Assembly (NCBI GenBank): GCA_014621425.1
Contig: JAANBB010000003.1
Span: 372,001-436,000 of the forward strand
DNA: 64,000 nucleotides
Origin: Cylindrodendrum hubeiense
Taxonomy: Eukaryota; Ascomycota; Sordariomycetes; Hypocreales; Nectriaceae
Reading direction: 5' to 3'
Below the pieces are notes generated by a model. The model searched no databases. It was not told the origin of the DNA and was given only the letters and a program-made list of their open reading frames with translations. A program made the translations under genes and the position numbers. This document shows positions 11,889-22,749 of this stretch, one piece after another (the first letter of the stretch is position 1; each line of letters opens with the position of its first letter).

Positions 11889-12945
11889 GATAACGTAGCT
11901 TGAGAAAGATAGATCATGTGAAGACACCTCAGTACTCTGACCAAGTTTTATCATGACAGTGCCTACAACATGCGACAGGGAATGAACCCCCGTCAACCAT
12001 CCTTCAGCCACCCCAAAGCAGTCGGCGGTAAGCATGATTCAGTAACAACGTCAGATAGCGCATAAGATACCAGAACGGGATTAGTGCATGTGGGTAACTT
12101 CTCCACTAGGCGGATCATGGTTTTGAAGGGTCGCTAATAGCCCCAAACCTCGGCAGATATCCGGAAGTAGCGAATCGTGAGATTCATGATCACCCCGTCC
12201 AAGTGCTTCCTTACTCGTAGCCCATGCAATACAATCACAGGGTCATGTAGCCACAAAGTTCACAAGAACAGCAATCCCAGTGGCTTCACTGGCTCGACAT
12301 TTGTGCCTATCACTCCTCGTGACACCAACAGCAAGTGTAAAATCTCAGGACTGAGCCAGCCAGCCAGTACATCCCATCCGAGATTTGATTTACCCTGTAC
12401 TTGGTACAGGTGCAGTAGCACCACCCTTTATTTGTCATGTATTTGAAGCGCTCAGAACGGGGATAAGTTTGAAATACGAAAAAGGTTAACCATTGTCCCG
12501 ATAGCCTTGTCATGGTCGCGATACTTGACCTCGTTATAACGCTTTTAGTAGAGAGGCATCTTGTTATCATGTTAATTTGCCTAGATGCTGTCGGACATAA
12601 TTTCCGTACATGAAACTAGTGTGGTCTACACGATGAATATAGATGACCTCATGGGGATCCCTGTTCTCATTTAATTGCCACCCCATTTAGATATTAGCAT
12701 GTTAAAAGAGACCATTGAGTGTCACTGTCGCATCTGTTGGATGGCATAAATATGATGGCGAAATATGTCTTAATTTCTATCTGACTGACGGCTGTAAGGA
12801 CTGTGGTCGTAGGGGAAGCTGAAATAACTGGGTTAGGATAGCCAATTTATATATCCATGACAACACCTCCATCTTCCCCTGGCGATAGCTTCATCATCTA
12901 GCACGGAACTTAAGAGACTGCTAGATGCGACAGCTACGCAAGTAA
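11889..12945. other. Intergenic region upstream of ureohydrolase
   Basis: Promoter of the ureohydrolase and 3' flank of the permease. No supported gene. Several GATA/TATC pairs (for example near 12060-12100) could be GATA-factor sites, as expected for nitrogen genes, but they are too common to call. Confidence 0.45.
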
Positions 12946-14958
12946 TCAACCTACTTTAGACATATTGTCGCCCTTCGCATGCTCACCTTCAGCAGCAGGG
13001 TCGCAATGATGAAGTGAAGCCGATAATGCTACGGCCTCGAGAACCTCAGCTGTGTATTGCTTGCGTCCGTGAAATACCCAACCAATCAAAGATAACAATA
13101 TGACAAAGGCCGTAATCAGTGGTGTCCAGTTGAAGTTTTCAACCGTGATGGGTCCGATCGATGGTAAGCAGTAAATGACGATGATTATGAGTGACAGGAA
13201 AAGACCGAAGGAGTCGCAAAAAAGTCCTAGAGATCTCCTCAGAGAATAGTACGGCTTCCGGATAGGATTAAGCCGTGCCAAGTTGATGTAGAGGTGGCGT
13301 CGACCTGTCACAACACATGACGCAAGCATCGGCAAATATCCGACAACTAAGAAAAAGATAATATTACCGGTTAGCAAAAAACTGCTGCGCAAGAGGTATA
13401 TTACCGAGCTAGAAGATCTTACCAAAGAGACAGTTGGCAGATCCTAATAAGATCTGAAATCCGACATCACTGGCCAAGTAGATGAAACCGAGTATGACGT
13501 TGGCTGCAGTTATGACATAGAGAACGTTGATCGGAATGTTGTGTTTCGTGTCGATTTTGCTCCACCATTTGGGGTTGGTAAGGCTGCCATTGCGGCCAAA
13601 TCCGTACAGCAACCGGATGGCAGCGGATATGTATCCAACCAAGCTAACAACTTGAGTAACGAGCAGAAGAATGAGCAGAGCGAGAGTCGCTCCGTTTCGC
13701 AAAGTGGCTTGTTGGTATACGGCTGCCACCGGAGAAGGATAGCTCGTGGCTAGGATGGCGTCAAAGTCAGAGACCGAGTAGTACAGGATCACATAAAACA
13801 CGAAAAGCCTGTTGGGTACCACTTGATTAGTCTTGAGCCACACGGGTTGTAATCCAAGGACGTACGTGGTGGTGCTGCCAATCTGCTGCGCTAACAGGCC
13901 AATTGGTACGTTCTGGGTAGGATTTTTGACGTCGTCCGTCATGTTCATTAACCAATGAACTGGCCCGAAAGCATAGAGTGGCCCGCTGAGTCCAACCAAA
14001 GCTCCAATTATTGGTGACGACAATCCAGTGTTGTTAGAAAAGTCGAGCCAGATAAATCTTACATATCCCGTTAGTTCAAAAGTGGTTGAGGCTTGGAGCG
14101 GAAAGAGAGTTGGCGTACTTGCTGGATGGACGAGGTGCGTCACTCGACAAACCCAAGACCACACCGATGGTAATGAAGAAAGACACGGTGTAAAAGAACA
14201 CTACAAACACATCAGTACGGGCTATTGTGGACCAAAATCGCGGCAGTCTTACGTGCAGATTCCATGATGAAAGCTAGGATGACGGTTCCATATTTGATTG
14301 CAACAAAGTATAGTAGGTTAATAGCCTGATAGGCAAGAAAGATGTGCCACCTTGCTGGAGTGTAGTCGGGCCTCATCACGCAAATGCAGCTAAACATCAG
14401 ATTGCAGGCAGACAACAATATGGCTGGTGGAGTAAAAAGGACGGCCCAAGAGTGGATGCACCCAGTCATATAACTCTGGAAGGGAAGTTAGCGATGGACA
14501 CAGCCACATATTTTGACAGAGTGATATGTATCCAATGCCTTGACATACCATGAATGGTCCCCAAGAAGGAGACGCCACCTGAGATGCAACATGAGTGCAT
14601 CCCGCTGGAGATGGAAACGCCGAGGTAAACTCTGCCAAAGATGAACACAAGACAGACAGCCCAACCCCGACTGCTAGAGTCCCCCAAATTTGCGTAGCAG
14701 GGCCACCGCCATATATTCCCGTCGCAAGTGTTGCTGCTGCAAATCCCCAGGAACTATGCAGACCCGTGTATTAGCTGAAGCGAACCTTGTTGACCACTGT
14801 TCGGTAACAGTCAAGTATCCATACCTGGGCAAAGAGATGGCTGTTGCACACGTGGACCACAGGCCAAGACCAGGGCGTAGGGTTTCCTGTACCATATCTC
14901 CATTGTCAGTAGAATTACGGCCGTCGACCACCTGGTCGGTTGCTGAGGCAACAGTCAT
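12946..14958 (-). CDS. Amino acid/GABA/choline-type permease (APC superfamily)
   Basis: Plasma-membrane proton-coupled uptake permease of the ACT subfamily, 540 aa with about 12 helices. Seven exons fit: 14825-14958, 14549-14753, 14253-14475, 14119-14200, 13866-14057, 13423-13808 and 12946-13346. Signature pieces appear only after splicing: TLRPGLGLWSTCATAISLP at the N-terminus (helix 1), ATGIYGGGPATQIWG, SLAEFTSAFPSPAGCTHVA (the GABA-permease SLAEICSxxPTSGG-like block), DFSNNTGLSS, and AAIRLLYGFGRNGSL near helix 8. The hydrophilic C-terminus ends without truncation. The relatives are GABA, choline and polyamine-precursor permeases; the substrate is unproven. It lies 1.06 kb upstream of the ureohydrolase on the same strand. 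Confidence 0.9.
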
Positions 14959-16309
14959 GTTCAGCTGACTCTCCGGTGGTTTTGTATGTGCGTTGGGTAT
15001 GTGTTTGACGCCTGTGGATGATCTGTGGGTTGGAGAAGAAGAGGAATATGGGTTGCATGTCGCATCTTAGTTGATATGTACTAGACTTGCACGGTAGACA
15101 AGTACTTGAGATAGAACATCTACCATCTCTTCCCAATGCGCGTGGTGGGTGTGGGACGTCGCCAAATCTCGGACCGGCATCTACATGCCGTATCTGCTTA
15201 TCTTGCAGAATGCGGGGATACCGTGCAGATGTAGATAGGCAATATCCACTCGGTCGCGTTTGGGTCATCTGAATCTGGGACTCGGAATGAAGCATAAGCC
15301 CTGGCTGCCGTGACCCACACCTCCTTCGCCTAGCGTGCAGGTGCGGTTATTTACACATTTTGGGAAAGGCGCCTCAGCTCGAGATGTTGTTATCTGAATA
15401 CTGCAGAAGCGGCTATGTAGCCAATTTCTTTTGGGGATCCCACGGTACTTTGTGTGGTGAAACCCGGCATATGACACTCGTCAGGCAAGCGAGTGGAAGA
15501 TTGGCATTTCGGCTAAGCCGGTGAATCTACAGCTGCGCCTCAGCTCTTGTCTAGGGTATGAGGAATAGACTTCGACCCTTCAAGGTCATCGGACTGAGAT
15601 GCAACAGTCCGACCTTGTAGCCAAGCTCTGCCAGGTTGAGGCCCTGTTTGTGAGCTTCTACTTCGAGCTAGATACTTTCTGGGGTTACAAGGGCTCAATA
15701 GGATGGGCAATATTGAGTTAAAAACACGACATCCTCCGTTTGTTCATCCTGACTACCGCTCCAAGAGAAGTACATCTCGAGTTATCTTACAGCAAACATA
15801 GAAAATGCAACCAGCCATGTTGTTCATTATCGAGAAAAATGGAAAGCCTCACTCTGCGGGTCTTCCAGTACTGCGCGGATTCACGATGGAGGCGGATATG
15901 TGAAGCTGTGAGCTCTATGCTCTGGGCCTCGTGCTGTCACGGCACACCGCAAATGATTCATGTTGTTCCAGGGGGTCTTGGGCTTGGACACAAGCGCACA
16001 TGGTCTAGAAGATCCCCCTGACCCCATTGACTCGTAAATGCTGCATTGATTCGCCAACGGCTTCGTCAGCTCCGAGAGGATCCGCTCACAAAAGCACACA
16101 CATCAACTTCACAATCCACGCCTCGGATTCTACACCCCAGATCCTTCCCCCCACACCCCGCACTCTTTCCCCCGCACTTGGCGTTCCATGCCGGTCCAAA
16201 CGAGCGGCAAGGACACCCGCTTCCTCTCCTGCCCCGCTCGGTTTGCCCGCAGTTCTCTCCTGGACGCTTTTCGTGCTCAGTGTCAAACACTTCGCTCAAT
16301 CACGCCGTC
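14959..16309. other. Intergenic region, divergent permease/regulator promoters
   Basis: Holds the upstream regions of the permease (minus) and the Zn2Cys6 gene (plus). The last 180 bp are strongly C/T-rich (CCCCACACCCCGCACTC-type tracts at about 16130-16190), typical of fungal 5' UTRs. Small open frames here have no domains and are not called. Confidence 0.5.
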
Positions 16310-18936
16310 ATGCCGCCTGGTTCCAACCCCAATCCCAGTTCCCGTCGGCTCTCGCGGGGCCGGTCGAGTGAGCTCGAAGATGCATCTGAGTCCTGGCCGA
16401 AGCAACCAATGGACGGTGCAATACGGCGTATTCGCCAGGCATGCACCACCTGCCGGTGAGTATCTCCCCCCCCCCCAGCATCAGGCATCACAACCAGTGG
16501 CTTTGACCTCGGTCGTGCTTTCGCTGTAGCAGTGAAATGGGCGACGTGATCTCGACTCCTGTGTCACAAGTGACTGACGGGTATTGGTCTATTCAGTAAT
16601 CGCAAAACGAAGTGCTCTGGCGATCGACCAAGATGTCAGAGCTGTCGAAAGATGAACCGTAGTTGTCACTACGAGCCATATTCTGGGGTTGCGCCCACCG
16701 CATCAACGATATCGAAGCCATGCGATTCTGGGCGTCAGTCGATCGTGGAATTGTCACGCCTATTGAAGCTTGGTGTCATGAACGTAAGTGATCACTCTCC
16801 TGGCCCAATACTTCACTCAGTCGCTATTCTCATCAAAGGTACTAACAGAACTCAGCCGGAACTGCTGCAGAGAATTGATAAGATAGAGTCAGAGCTCGCT
16901 CGTTTGGGAGACCAGGGTCAGCGACGTTCGAGGTAGAGGTCTTTGCATTCACATTTGAAAATATTAGGGCTAACAGAGTGCCCGTTTAGAGAGGAGTCTA
17001 TCGGTCAAGAAACAAGCCCGCCGATTACCGACATATTCCAGGATACATGTTCAACCACGACGTCGCTTGAAGCCGTTTCACATGGTGGAATGACGAGGCC
17101 TTTGTCTGGCGATTCAGATACGGAAACGAGTTCTACGCCAAGGTATGAACCTATTTTACACTTCACAAATTCCCACGCCCCTTTCGGTTGCCAATACTCA
17201 CAATAGAAAATCTAGAAGCTTTACCGCATTACCGCCCAACTCGGTAGTGCAGTCGCTGGTCGATACCTATTTCCTCCACGTGCATAATCAACCCTACTCG
17301 TACTTCCAGGAAGAGTACTTCCGCCAGAAACTTGACCATGGACAGCTTCCAAAATGTCTGGTTCTGGCTATTCTCGCATCTGCACTTAGGTTTTCCGACC
17401 ACTCATATTTCCGAGGTTTAATTCGAGAGGCCACTGAGGCGTATGCCAGGGAGGCCTGGCTGTCTGTTCTCAACGATCACATGACGACTGAGAACTGTCC
17501 CAGCTTATACGTGGTCCAATCAACAAATATCTTGGCCATAATAGACTTCACCGGTGAGTAACTAATTGCCGACAGGAAAACCCTGTCCCTTGTTAGGACT
17601 TGGTTCTAATGGATCTTTAATATTAGCTGGCCGTCTTAGTTCAGGCTGGTTGAAGATAGGCCTTGCAGTTCGTATTGCGCAGGATCTGCAACTCATGATG
17701 GAACCCTGTAGTTCTTTGTCTGCCATTGAGCAAGAAGAGCGAAGACGAGTATTCTGGTCGGTATACCTACTAGACAAGCTTGTCTCCTGCGGCCAAGGTC
17801 GACCGCCTGCGACTTCTGAAGAAGACTGTCAGCTCCAATTTCCCTGCGACGAAGAAACATTTCGAGCAGGTATCTGGAAACAGACTCCGACTTTGCATCA
17901 AGTTTTGAACAACACCATTGACTCTAAAGAGACAGGCAGCAACTTTTCCCATGTCATTCTTGCTGCCACAGCACTTGGGCGATGTGCTAGATATGCTCTG
18001 CATGAGCGAGAAACGGACGAAATATTGCCTTGGAGCTCCAAATCCGAATTTGCCAGCATCAAATCTTTTTTGACTCTCATTGATCATCAGCTCCAGGTAG
18101 AGAGCTCAACCATTGATGACATCCTGGACCGGTACCGAGGTTCAGACGGCATGCATGATCATCAAGGAGCAGGGCACGTGCTTTTTGCTAAGATTGTGTT
18201 CCACCTATGCCATTGCCTGCTCAATCATCCGTTGCTCCTCACTCTTCGACTACAGCGGGTAGATGCTAGTATTTCATCTGGTTTTCTAAACCGTGCCTTG
18301 CAAACCAGCTGTGACCACGCCTGCAAGGTAGTTGGTTTATTGGATGCTGCAGCATCGGCTGGCTACCACATTCAATCCTCATTCTACGCATATGCAGCAT
18401 GTGTTGCTGGAAGCATCTTGTTGATGGTAACCCGAGCGGAGCAAGACAGGGGTGATATGCAAACCCCTCAGCTAGTGCATGGAAGCCAGCAAGCTCTTCA
18501 AATCCTAGAAATGATGGGTGGTATCTGGGATCACGCATCTAAAATGGTATGTTGCCATCTACGCTTACTCAACCGAATTACTCAAAATTTAACTGACACT
18601 CTGTTCCGTGGTTTAAAGTACGTCAAGCTACTTCTATTCGATTCGCACGGCGCCGACTTTGCCCAAATTCTCGATCCCAAGGTCACGGTGAACGTAAACC
18701 CGTCTTTGAAGGCCACTCTCTGGTCGATGGTTGACTACGGTGCTATGTGCACAAGCTCGGGTACAATTGAACTCATTCCCACTGGAGACTTTTTGTCAGA
18801 TTCATCTCCTCTACCCCCCTCTCTCGATTTTGATCTGGAATTTGGGGCTACGAATGGCGATCAACCATTGACCGGTGGAAGGGGTAGCACGGGGTCGGAG
18901 TTTTCCATGTCCACTGTCCAAGCCATGATGCAATGA
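16310..18936 (+). CDS. Zn2Cys6 transcription factor with fungal-specific TF domain
   Basis: Nuclear regulator, about 736 aa. Exons are 16310-16455, 16597-16783, 16856-16932, 16990-17142, 17216-17553 and 17627-18936. The zinc cluster Cys45, 48, 55, 62, 65 and 72 (CX2CX6CX6CX2CX6C) is split by the first intron. A linker helix with LLQRIDKIESELARLG (about 115-131) suits dimerisation. The Fungal_trans domain starts near residue 190 (VDTYFLHVHNQPYSYFQEE) and includes AGRLSSGWLKIGLAVRIAQDL, assembled across the 73-nt intron before 17627. A GTATGT...CTGAC...AAG stretch at about 18547-18618 is also in frame and could be a retained intron. A poly-C run follows the first donor. Its neighbour, the permease, is a possible target. 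Confidence 0.85.
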
Positions 18937-19758
18937 TAAAATCAGATGTTCGATAATTTGTGGAGAGCCTCTTTCGTGGTTTATTTGTGGTCGCTGTTGT
19001 GCTGGAATGGTGTTGTTGAAAGTTCATGTCGATAGCAATGCACATTCTTTAAGATTTGCTTCTCCCGCTTCGCAGATTGACATTGGATTCGACCCGAGCC
19101 AGCCAAAGTCTCCAAACGCAATACTTTGTAGTTATATCCTCCTAAGCTCATAAAATTCCTAATGTTCTAGATGTAAACAAGAACTCGCATCCCGACCGCC
19201 GGCTCGCTGCGTTTGGCCTAGCACGGTCCGGTCCGATCAGGAACCGTCTCCGCATGTCTACGAAATCTTGGCGTGCGTCGCCAAATCATGCAGTTGGTCT
19301 TTAATAAATACTGCCTTCTGTTGCAATTAACGACACTTCATTATACTGAGCGCTGGTGCCTCTACCCCTCCTCAATAGGCAACGAAGATGACCGTACGCA
19401 GCAAGGAGAGGAGCTTTTGGATGGCGCGTTTCATCGCTTAGCCACCGCCAAGAAGGATGGGAAATCCAGCAAGGGAAAGCCAATGAGAGAAGGAAGCTAA
19501 AAAAGGAAGTAAGCAATGCACCGTTGGCAACTCATGCGATTGGGTGATTATTGCATTATGTGGGGGCAACCCCGGGACAGGGCTGAGCCAGGTCAATTAA
19601 CTGCTCGCTCAGGACACGATGCGTCGCAGTCATCAAGGGCGAAATCCGCTTCTTGAGAGCGAAAATCGCTTCTTGAGAGAAGTCTGCTTCTTGCCATCCC
19701 CAGGTCTTTTTGTCTGTATTTTTTACATCCAACACTGCTGTTTCTCGCTTCCAAGACA
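18937..19758. other. Intergenic region with tandem repeat
   Basis: Terminator of the Zn2Cys6 gene and promoter of the membrane-protein gene. No gene seen. It contains a 20-bp tandem duplication at 19639-19678. Confidence 0.5.
19639..19678. repeat. 20-bp tandem duplication in promoter
   Basis: GCGAAATCCGCTTCTTGAGA is followed directly by GCGAAAATCGCTTCTTGAGA, and a third partial CTGCTTCTTG follows. It lies about 80-120 bp before the start of the membrane-protein gene and may be transcribed leader. Confidence 0.85.
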
Positions 19759-21582
19759 ATGGACACTCCCACAGCCTATCGGTCTATTGAGAAAGAGGAC
19801 CGACCCGAGAATCAGGAAGACAATGACCAGGCGACCCACCTCTACACCAACCCGCCTTTGCCTCCTCGAAACAATGACAACGACGCGACAAGGGGACTCT
19901 ACAAACTCGACAACTGGCTGAAATGGTACATCATCATCTTATGTCTATACCTCACCGGGGCTATCTTTTCGGTGGCCTGGTCCTACACTGGTGCCCTTCT
20001 TGACGATGATGCTTCCAAGAGGCGTGTCTTCCGAACAAGCGACAACGTACCCGTCGATCAGCTTTACTCCGGCATAGCCCTCTCAGCACTGTTAGCTCCC
20101 GCCGGCATACTGGTACAATGGATCGTGCACGACTTCCGCAGACTTCACCTATTCGCCCTTGCGACACAAAGACCGATTAGGGTCAAAGACCTCGACAAGA
20201 TCAGTGACAACTTCAGCATCTGGACCTTGAGAACCGTGGCCGGATACTCTTGGTGGTACGGCATGATGCACACTGTCTTGATACTGACACGGACCTTGCT
20301 CGTGCCCGTTGGTACACTTATCCTCACAGTAGGCCCATACACCTATTTCAAGACGGGGAGCGGAGTTGTCGGTCTGCCAATATCGCCAGCCGATGCTGCA
20401 ACCGGTAACATCACGGCGCTCTCCACCGCTATGGGTGGAGCCGAAGGGTATTCCTTTCGTCCTTCCTTGGGGAGAAACGACACCTTCCTGTCTCAAACAA
20501 TCTATACCTTCGTGGGAAACCTCGTCAGCCAGAGCGCGCTTGTCAATGTTGACTCGGGAATATTGGGACCAGTGCCGACGCATAACCTCACCTTCGAGCA
20601 TAACACGACTTACGATGGCCTGGTATACTTCCGATGGGATGCCCACTGTGAAGCAGCAACAGAGGTATCCTACACATCACACCATCAAGGGGGCAACACG
20701 ACTTACAACTTCACTCTGCCAAACGGGCATGTCGAAAGCATCGAGCTCTTATCCCAAAACTCACAACGAATCAGGCTCTGGAACGATGCCACAAATGGAA
20801 AGTCTGATAAGATCCCCAATGGTGGGACGACATTCTTCCTTTCGGCCACTCGTTCCATCCCAACAATCAACCAGACCGCGCTCCTCGATAAAGGCGCCGA
20901 TAAAAGCCTAGTGCAAACTGATGACGGCAACTGGATATCTCGAACCAAATGCACTCCGTCGCTAAGGTGGATGATGGGTTCGTGCTCTTTCAACGGGACG
21001 ACCATGACATCTTGTCAATCTTCACCTGGGTCAAACACATCAGCACTCGACACTGAAGCCTTGGATGCCTTGGGTGTATACATGACAGCTATCCCGTGGT
21101 ACATATTCAACAACCAAATTGGCATTGTGGATGACACACTGGACGCACTTTACTCGATCCCCACATCAGCAGACTTGGGCCACTTCTTTGGTAATATGGC
21201 TCATGCAATTGTCTCGATTAGCACAGCAGGCTACTTTGGCACTTCGGAAGTTCCAACAGTGTCTCGTATCACAGAGCAAGTATACATCGTCCGAACCAGC
21301 GTTCTTATTGCCGTCATGCTGCTGCTGGCTCTGGCTGTTGTGGTCAGCATCCTCGACATTGTCCGCAACCAGACTAGTGGGTTGCCTTACCTCCCAGCTG
21401 GATTCTTGGCAATCGCACATGCAGTACGTGGGCCGTGGTGGGATCGTGAACTGGAAGGACATCTTGCATGGGACAGTATTCAGTTACAGCAGTCTCATGC
21501 TTCCACTGTCATGTTTGGAGTTGATAGCTCGGATTCGAGATACATAAGACTGGCCCCATCTGTCATGCCAATCCCTCGATGA
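19759..21582 (+). CDS. Multi-pass glycoprotein of unknown function
   Basis: Single-exon membrane protein of 607 aa that I cannot assign to a named family. The N-terminus is hydrophilic and cytosol-like (1-50). Hydrophobic segments follow at about 56-76, 102-122 and 168-192. A long polar ectodomain (about 200-510) carries nine or more N-x-S/T sequons and several Cys residues; a last transmembrane helix lies at about 515-538 and a short tail ends near DSRYIRLAPSVMPIPR. The layout (three helices, large glycosylated loop, one helix) fits a plasma-membrane or cell-wall-facing protein and resembles uncharacterised proteins common in Eurotiomycetes and Sordariomycetes. No catalytic motif is visible. 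Codon use is normal and no frameshift is seen. Confidence 0.85.
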   Translation: MDTPTAYRSIEKEDRPENQEDNDQATHLYTNPPLPPRNNDNDATRGLYKLDNWLKWYIIILCLYLTGAIFSVAWSYTGALLDDDASKRRVFRTSDNVPVDQLYSGIALSALLAPAGILVQWIVHDFRRLHLFALATQRPIRVKDLDKISDNFSIWTLRTVAGYSWWYGMMHTVLILTRTLLVPVGTLILTVGPYTYFKTGSGVVGLPISPADAATGNITALSTAMGGAEGYSFRPSLGRNDTFLSQTIYTFVGNLVSQSALVNVDSGILGPVPTHNLTFEHNTTYDGLVYFRWDAHCEAATEVSYTSHHQGGNTTYNFTLPNGHVESIELLSQNSQRIRLWNDATNGKSDKIPNGGTTFFLSATRSIPTINQTALLDKGADKSLVQTDDGNWISRTKCTPSLRWMMGSCSFNGTTMTSCQSSPGSNTSALDTEALDALGVYMTAIPWYIFNNQIGIVDDTLDALYSIPTSADLGHFFGNMAHAIVSISTAGYFGTSEVPTVSRITEQVYIVRTSVLIAVMLLLALAVVVSILDIVRNQTSGLPYLPAGFLAIAHAVRGPWWDRELEGHLAWDSIQLQQSHASTVMFGVDSSDSRYIRLAPSVMPIPR

Positions 21583-22749
21583 GCTCCCAAAGCGACCTGA
21601 TCTCAGCTATGGACCCCGAATGAATACAATTCTCTATGCTGCTCAAACAGGACCCTTTGCGAGTAACCCTCCGATTGTTGATCGCGACAAGGTGACTCAT
21701 TTGCCACCATAGTTGGGTTTAGTAGCTCAGTTTTCGGGTTTTGAATACATCCTGTACGTTAACACTCTGCCCACTCCAACTATGACTGCTTTGTACATGA
21801 GAGAAATTTGAAGTGATTGATGTACTGTATTTGCCCGCTTCATGGAAGTGCTTTCAGACTTGGTTAAATTCACTCGTAGTGAGTCTCAAACCGTCCTACT
21901 AGATCCGTTGAATATGGTCCCCTTGCATGCGTAAACTGTGACTGGAAGTCTGCAGTGTGAGTGCACCAGCATTGTCAATTACTTACTTGGCTGCTGTGTA
22001 GTTGTGAATCCGCTCCTCCCATTTTGCCGAGACCAATTACACTACCCTACACCGGGGTTTGCTGCTGTTGGCCCCGATGGCGGGGTGGGGTTGGGTTTGT
22101 CCAGAGTACGTTTCTGCTCACCTCAGCATCATTCCGAATCCACCACAAACAAAACCTTTGTTCATTAGTAAAATAGATATTCTCAGCTCTTTTTACCACT
22201 GCGGACTCACCATCACCAGCACAGCCACTGCCGCGTGGTCTCTCAGGGTGAGTTGTTAGGGCTCTAGCTCCCTTGCACCCACCCATTGCACTTCAAATAT
22301 CTTACTTGTTTCACATCGCCCAGATTGACTATGATCCAACGGAAGATACGCTCAGCCAAGTAGTACCCTAGCCATACTATCAATAAACCTCCATGGTTTA
22401 TCACTGGAGAACCCATGTTCCCCTGCACCACCCACACGTGATGATGGCCAATTCGGAAGCCTGAACCCTACACGCAGAACCACCTTGGCGGCCGCCTTAA
22501 TGCGGGGTAAGGTTAAGTGGAGTGTCAGGGGACATGTGCTAAGCTCTATAGAGTATAGCGGCCAAGAAGTGATGAAAGCTAGTGCGGGAATAGGGAATCT
22601 GTCACGAGGCCATCGTGGACGACCCGAAAACACGTGAGGAGCGAGACTGGAGGCTGGTCAACGCCTCGGGACCGTCCTCCGGCGGGGACTCTCGACATGG
22701 TTTAATCCCTCGTCCAACTCGCTACAATTAAAGACGCCTCATCGATCAA
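21583..22749. other. Intergenic region
   Basis: 3' flank of the membrane-protein gene and promoter of the next regulator. Short overlapping frames near 21940-22290 occur on both strands and look like chance. The last 150 bp are G/C-rich with CCGGCGGGG-type blocks. Confidence 0.45.

Noticed and set aside
15740..16021. 93-codon open frame before the Zn2Cys6 gene
   Set aside because: Overlaps other chance frames on both strands and lacks a domain.
16466..16480. Poly-C run as a regulatory or recombination signal
   Set aside because: A simple homopolymer within the first intron of the Zn2Cys6 gene; no further structure.
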